Shown here: positions 59,836-64,000 of the stretch, one piece after another
Layout of the letters: each line of letters opens with the position of its first letter
How positions within the stretch are numbered: position 1 is the first letter of the stretch
NCBI GenBank assembly: GCA_014529385.2
Contig: CM043967.1
Location: forward strand, 3,562,001 to 3,626,000
From: Adiantum capillus-veneris
Taxonomy: Eukaryota; Streptophyta; Polypodiopsida; Polypodiales; Pteridaceae
Direction of reading: 5' to 3'
Length of the DNA stretch: 64,000 nt
Notes under the pieces: generated by a model
What the model was told of the DNA's origin: nothing
Database searches by the model: none
What the model saw: only the letters and a program-made list of their open reading frames with translations
Position numbers and translations under genes: made by a program

Positions 59836-60910
59836 CTAAGGAGTATTTGCTAGGTCCTCCTCCTCCATCCACTTCGCATCAAATGCAGGATAGTTCTTGA
59901 ACTTAACCAAGAACCGCCTTCGGACTTTACCTTTCTTCGTATCCTTATGTGCCAAAATCTGTTCAGGAACAAGGATCTCCTCGTTTTCTTCCACTTCGGG
60001 TTGCTCATCAGGCTCCCCATCATCAAGCACATCACCCTTAAAAGGTTTCAAGAGACTCACATGGAATGCATTGTGAATCCTCCAAGTATCTGGCAGTTTC
60101 AATCGGAAGGAGACATCATTTATCTTTATAGTGATCTGGAAAGGTCCGTAGTATTGCATACTAAGCTTTGGAAAAAGCCTCTCCTTTCCCTTTTTCTTTC
60201 TTAGGTGTGCCTTCTCAAAACGTAAGAGCATCCAATCATCCTCCTTCAATTTCAAGTCACGACGATGGCGATCCGCTGCCTTTTTCTGTCGTTCTTGAGA
60301 CTTCTGCAAAGTCTCGCGAACCTTGGCAAAAGCCGTATCCAAATCTCGCGTATATTCATCCGCTTCAAAGATCTCATCTTTCGTGCTTAGGAAGGGGGGA
60401 ACCTTCGCAGCACCTTCAACAATCTCAAATGGCGCGCCTTCCCCGTCGAAGAGTGTATGGTGTTATTGTAGGAAAATTCCACCAAAGGTAAGTACTTTTC
60501 CCATTGAGTCTTCCGATCAGAGATATAAGACTTCAATAAATCTAGAACCACTGAATTTGCAATTTCAGATTGTCCATCAGTCTGCGGGTGGAATGATGAC
60601 GAGAACTGCAACCGCGTGCCAATGTTCTCCCAAATTGCCTTCCAAAACAAACTCGTAAATCTGGGGTCTCTGTCGGAAACAATCGCTCAGGCATGCCATG
60701 TAATCTGAAGATCTGGGCCACAAACAGTCTCGCTAAGTGATCTGGCTTGACTGTTTTCTTTACTGGAATGAAATGAGTCTGTTTGCTAAATCTGTCAATA
60801 ACAGTCCAGATATCATCGTGACCACTCTATGTTCTAGGGAGATCAAAAATGAAATCCATCGCAATACTTTCCTAGGGGCGGGTGGGTATGGGTAAAGGCT
60901 GTAACAATCC
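59836..60910 (-). pseudogene. integrase and chromodomain of gypsy copy C
   Basis: Minus-strand frames carry the chromodomain (RRRFLVKFKNYPAFDAKW near 59,900), the integrase C-terminal region (KGKERLFPKLSMQYYGPFQ near 60,170) and the core. MDFIFDLPR (first Asp) is near 60,850, followed by WTVIDRFSKQTHFIPVK, which is absent from A and B. The second block is frameshifted near 60,680, and TDGQSE is near 60,580. A TAG at 60,911-60,913 separates it from the finger. Confidence 0.85.
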
Positions 60911-62997
60911 CTATGCCTTATGCTTGTCAAACTTGACCTTCTGGCATACTAAGCAACTGTGCACAAACTCTTCCACATCCTTTTTGAGTCTCGGCCAAAA
61001 GAAGTATCTCTCTACCCCCTTCATGGTGGTAGCAATACCGCGGTGACCCGTAAAAGGTGGACAGTGGCATTCAGTCATAACCTTTTCCCTCAACGGATGT
61101 GTAACGCACAACATAGTCTTTCTCATTAAGTAGCCTTCCCGAAGGGAGTATCCAGCTACTGTCTCCCCATCCCGTATCCGTGGGAAAATATCTGCAAAAT
61201 TTGTATCCTAGGCATACTGATCGACCATATCCTCGAAGCTCCTATGATGTATCGCGGAAATAGCCATAACCAACAACTTCCGAGACAAAGCATCTACCAC
61301 CACATTCTTCTGTCCCTGCACATGGACAATTTGGAAGTGAAACTGTGATAACATGTTCGCCCACTGCATTTGCTTTTCCGAAAGCTGCTTCTGTGACAAG
61401 AAGTAGCGCAAACTCTGATGGTCTGTAAAAACAGTAAAATCGGCTCCGAGTAGGTAATGCCGCCACTGAGTAAGAGCATGGATAACCGCCAAAAGCTCTT
61501 TTTCACAAATCTGTGCTGTCATCTCCGGCCTAGAGAACAATCGGCTCTCGTAAGCAATGACATGGCCTTCTTGCATTAAGACCGCACTCAGACTACGACC
61601 ACAAGCATCACAATATACTTCAAATGACTTGTGCAAGTCCGGCAAAGTCAAAACTGGTTCCGTAGTCAATTTCTCTTTCAATGTCTGAAAGGCAGTCACC
61701 TTTGTGGATCCCCACGAGAAAGGGACTCCTTTCTGTGTCAAGACATGCAAAGGGGAAGCAACCTCTGCAAACTTTCGTATGAACTGCCTGTAGTACGAAC
61801 ACAGTCCCAAGAAGCTTCTAACTTCATGGACATTCTTCAAATCGGGCCAATCACGTATAGTCTCTATCTTGGCCAGATCCATTTGCACTCCTGCTGCTGA
61901 GACAATGTGTCCCAAAAAAGTGTATCTCTGGTAGAAAAAATTCACTTTTCTTTGCAGTAATCACTAACTTGTGATCTCGTAATGCTTGAAAGATCTGAAG
62001 CAGATGATCTCCGTGTTCTGCCTCATTCTTGGAGAAAAGAATGATGTCGTCAAAGAAAGTGCCAACAAATAGCTTGTACTCTCGAAAAATCCTGTCCATC
62101 ATCCGGTTAAATTTCTCAGGAGCATTGGTTCAGCCAAAAGGCATCACCAAAAATTCAAATAACCCAAAAGTCGTCCAAAAAGCTGTCTTGTAGATGTCTC
62201 CCGGTGCGATTCGGATATGATGATATCCACTCTTCAAGTAAATCCTGCTAAAGCACAAGGATCCTTGTAACCTGTCGAGTATATCATCGATCCTAGGAAT
62301 CGGAAATCTATTCTTGATGGTGATTTTGTTGAGAACGAACAACACTGGAGAGCAATACGGTGAAGTACTAGGCTGGACAAGACTCTTTTCCAAGAGGTCC
62401 TTCACTTGGTTCATAATCTCTTCATTTTGTGCTCGACTCACACGGTAAGGTGGCCGGTTCGGTGGTGTGCTTCCAAGTATCAGATCAATGGTATGATCTT
62501 CAGGACGAGCAGGTGGTAACTCTCTTGGTAGGCCCTCTGAGAAGCAATCGGCGTGAGTGGAGAAAATCTTGGCGTTCTTTATCAAGTTTAGACATATTTG
62601 TCCTATCCTTATCGCTCAATTCTTTCATAAAGATCGAGTAAACATACAAATTCGATTTCATTAATTTTGAAATGGCCGAAGCCGATACAATAGGGACAGA
62701 CTCGCCGTTTAGTTTAATATCAAGTACAATTGTTTTGCCCTTTTCTGTAGTCAAAGTCGCTTTTCTCGCCCGATAATCGACCACGGCGTTTTTCTTGTGG
62801 TACCAGGGAATCCCTAAGAAAACATCACAACCCTCCAAAGGCATTATGAAGAAGTCCTGATGCCCCAAATACCCCTGACAATGTAACCGAAGGTTGCCAA
62901 TGACAGGTGTAATGGCTACGTCCCTGCCGGGTGCCGCTAGAACTGCCTCCGCAAGTGGTCCCATCCGATCTTGAGTAATCTCGAGCCGCGCCGCCAA
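60911..62997 (-). pseudogene. protease, RT, RNase H and integrase finger of gypsy copy C
   Basis: Protease at 62,997-62,600 has MPLEGCDVFLGIPWYHKK. RT at 62,585-61,900 has VMPFG and FFDD at 62,046-62,057, but the strand before KITIKNRF ([12 protein letters not shown] in copy B) is deleted. RNase H at 61,700-61,240 has YCDACGRSLS and FTDHQSLRYFLS. The finger HCPPFTGHRG...CLVCQ lies at 61,080-60,930. Frame changes occur near 62,120, 61,930 and 61,200. Confidence 0.85.
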
Positions 62998-63005
62998 TTC
63001 CGGTG

Positions 63006-64000
63006 AAATGAAGTTTTGGCCTTGGCTCCTCCATCAAAGAAAATCAGGGCCTCTTGATCTTTCACTTTACCTCAAGCTCCGCAAAGTTCTGTACTCTCAT
63101 CTATGGTGTCGGGATCGGTACCCACACAATCTGGAACCAGTCCTATTTTCATCTTGCCTTTTCGTCCACGTTCCTCGGCTGCTCTCGAACTCTCAGGCCT
63201 ATCGTCGTCCTTATCATTCTGTTCTTTCTGTGCCTTTTTTGGGCACTTCGCGGAGATATGTCCATGTTCCCCGCATCCAAAGCACTTCCCCTCCTTGATG
63301 AATCTAGCTCGCTCCTAGGAGTAAGCTTGGGTCGTGCATCCTTTTTCTCTGTGTTGCTCTTTTTCTTTCTACTTTCATTCCCAGAAGTCTGTTCGGCTCG
63401 TTGTGTCATGGCCTCATCTATGGGGTAGGTCAGACTGCCAGAGTGAATGGCAAAGCCCCGCCTCGCATGACTCATCAACTCATGAATAGAAGCCGACTTC
63501 TATTCCAAGCAGTGATCTCGGATCTCTGTAGGTAGACCCAAGGTGAACGGCTCAATCTTTTCTCTGAACGAGATCTTCTTGAATGAAGAGGCGGGTAGAA
63601 AAGAGCTCTAGAATCTTTCACAGTAAGCATTGATTGTATCTTTCTTGGTCATCCGAAGATGGTTCCAAGCAGCTCGTATATCTCGTTCATATTCTTGTGT
63701 CAACCAAGAAGAAATAAAAAGCTCTTTAAATTTTAGCCATTTAACTGGCCAGTCTTGTTTAAAAGAAGCGTGCACCACCAAGTACGAGCATTCCCTTAAA
63801 GTAAGAGGCGGCTCTCCGAATCTTGGAGTGCTCTGAATCTTTTTTGTCTGCCTCGCTCAAATCTGAAGAGCTAGAAGAACTCTCAAAAGAAGAAGAAGAA
63901 GAAGAACTGGGTACTCCTTCAAATCGAACACGCTTCTTCTGTTTCTTTGATTTGTCAAATGTCGACTGACGACCCAAATATCCCGGGAAGTCAGTGCCTT
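63006..64000 (-). pseudogene. gag of gypsy copy C, incomplete at window end
   Basis: The zinc-knuckle region (near 63,260-63,300) is damaged by a small deletion. Upstream on the minus strand are the MSHARRGFAIHSGSLTYP block and the capsid-like region. A Ser-rich linker (SSSSSFESSSSSSDLSE near 63,880) follows, and gag is then cut by the window end. TAG at 63,500-63,502 is at the same codon as the TAG at 47,943 of copy B. Confidence 0.8.

Larger units (their letters stand above)
58566..64000 (-). mobile_element. Ty3/gypsy chromovirus-type retrotransposon, copy C (cut by window end)
   Basis: Minus-strand element: 3' LTR 58,566-59,226, polypurine tract at 59,229-59,238, chromodomain, integrase, RNase H, RT, protease and gag up to the window end. 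By comparison with copy B roughly 1.1 kb (gag start and 5' LTR) lie outside. The base before the LTR end belongs to GTAGA (58,561-58,565), a candidate target duplication. Unlike A and B, its integrase core is complete in length. Confidence 0.93.

Overview
The window looks like nuclear DNA of a land plant with a large, repeat-rich genome. The evidence is intron-split host coding sequence of plant VPS18 type, plant telo-box motifs (AAACCCTAA) in LTRs, tRNA-iMet primer binding sites, chromodomain Ty3 elements, a Ty1/copia element and a DUF659-type hAT transposon. The VPS18 protein is clearly diverged from the flowering-plant version I know, so a fern, lycophyte or other non-flowering plant is plausible, but the sequence alone does not settle this. 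Nearly everything is transposable element (TE), much of it nested.

Left part (1-32,936). Positions 1-1,710 hold short degenerate repeats and an LTR-like stretch with a TATA box and a polyadenylation signal. A fragment of retroelement family E follows (minus strand), then the 3' part of a non-autonomous gypsy-like element C (protease remnant). C is split by complete but decayed gypsy copy A (3,050-8,804, target duplication GTCTT). The C end, its LTR and an attached LINE piece are tandemly duplicated. The second LTR C is split by a composite of family D (10,504-19,555): LTR-internal-LTR-internal-LTR, with one target duplication (TCAGT) around the whole array. Then come a LINE copy, a 5'-truncated hAT copy inserted in a gypsy 3' end, a diverged gypsy LTR with a tandem TGACGTGGCA array, low-copy sequence with two possible host exons, another LINE, and gag/protease and E-family fragments.

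Middle (33,018-38,142). A third D LTR carries an apparently complete hAT transposon (33,740-37,130; terminal inverted repeats, 8-bp duplication GGGAAAAC, uninterrupted two-exon 698-residue transposase). A LINE ORF1 fragment follows.

Right part (38,143-64,000). One L1-like LINE on the minus strand is cut into four pieces by a copia element (39,132-44,289, duplication TTGGC), a 371-bp hAT-type MITE (44,966-45,336, duplication TGATCCAC) and gypsy copy B (46,034-52,616, duplication AAGAT). Its 5' end lies within about 60 bp of the first recognised coding exon of VPS18. Eight VPS18 exons (55,372-57,164) join in frame into 372 codons, the N-terminal beta-propeller part. The rest of the gene is not in the window. 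The next intron, or a breakpoint, holds unrecognised and LTR-like sequence and gypsy copy C (minus, 58,566 to beyond the window end).

The only convincing host gene is VPS18 (endosome/vacuole tethering); the only TE gene that looks intact is the hAT transposase. The most informative patterns are the D composite, the internal deletion of the integrase core shared by gypsy A and B, recurrent CAG-to-TAG nonsense changes, and regulatory-motif arrays inside LTRs. I found no tRNA, rRNA, CRISPR array or bacterial-type system.
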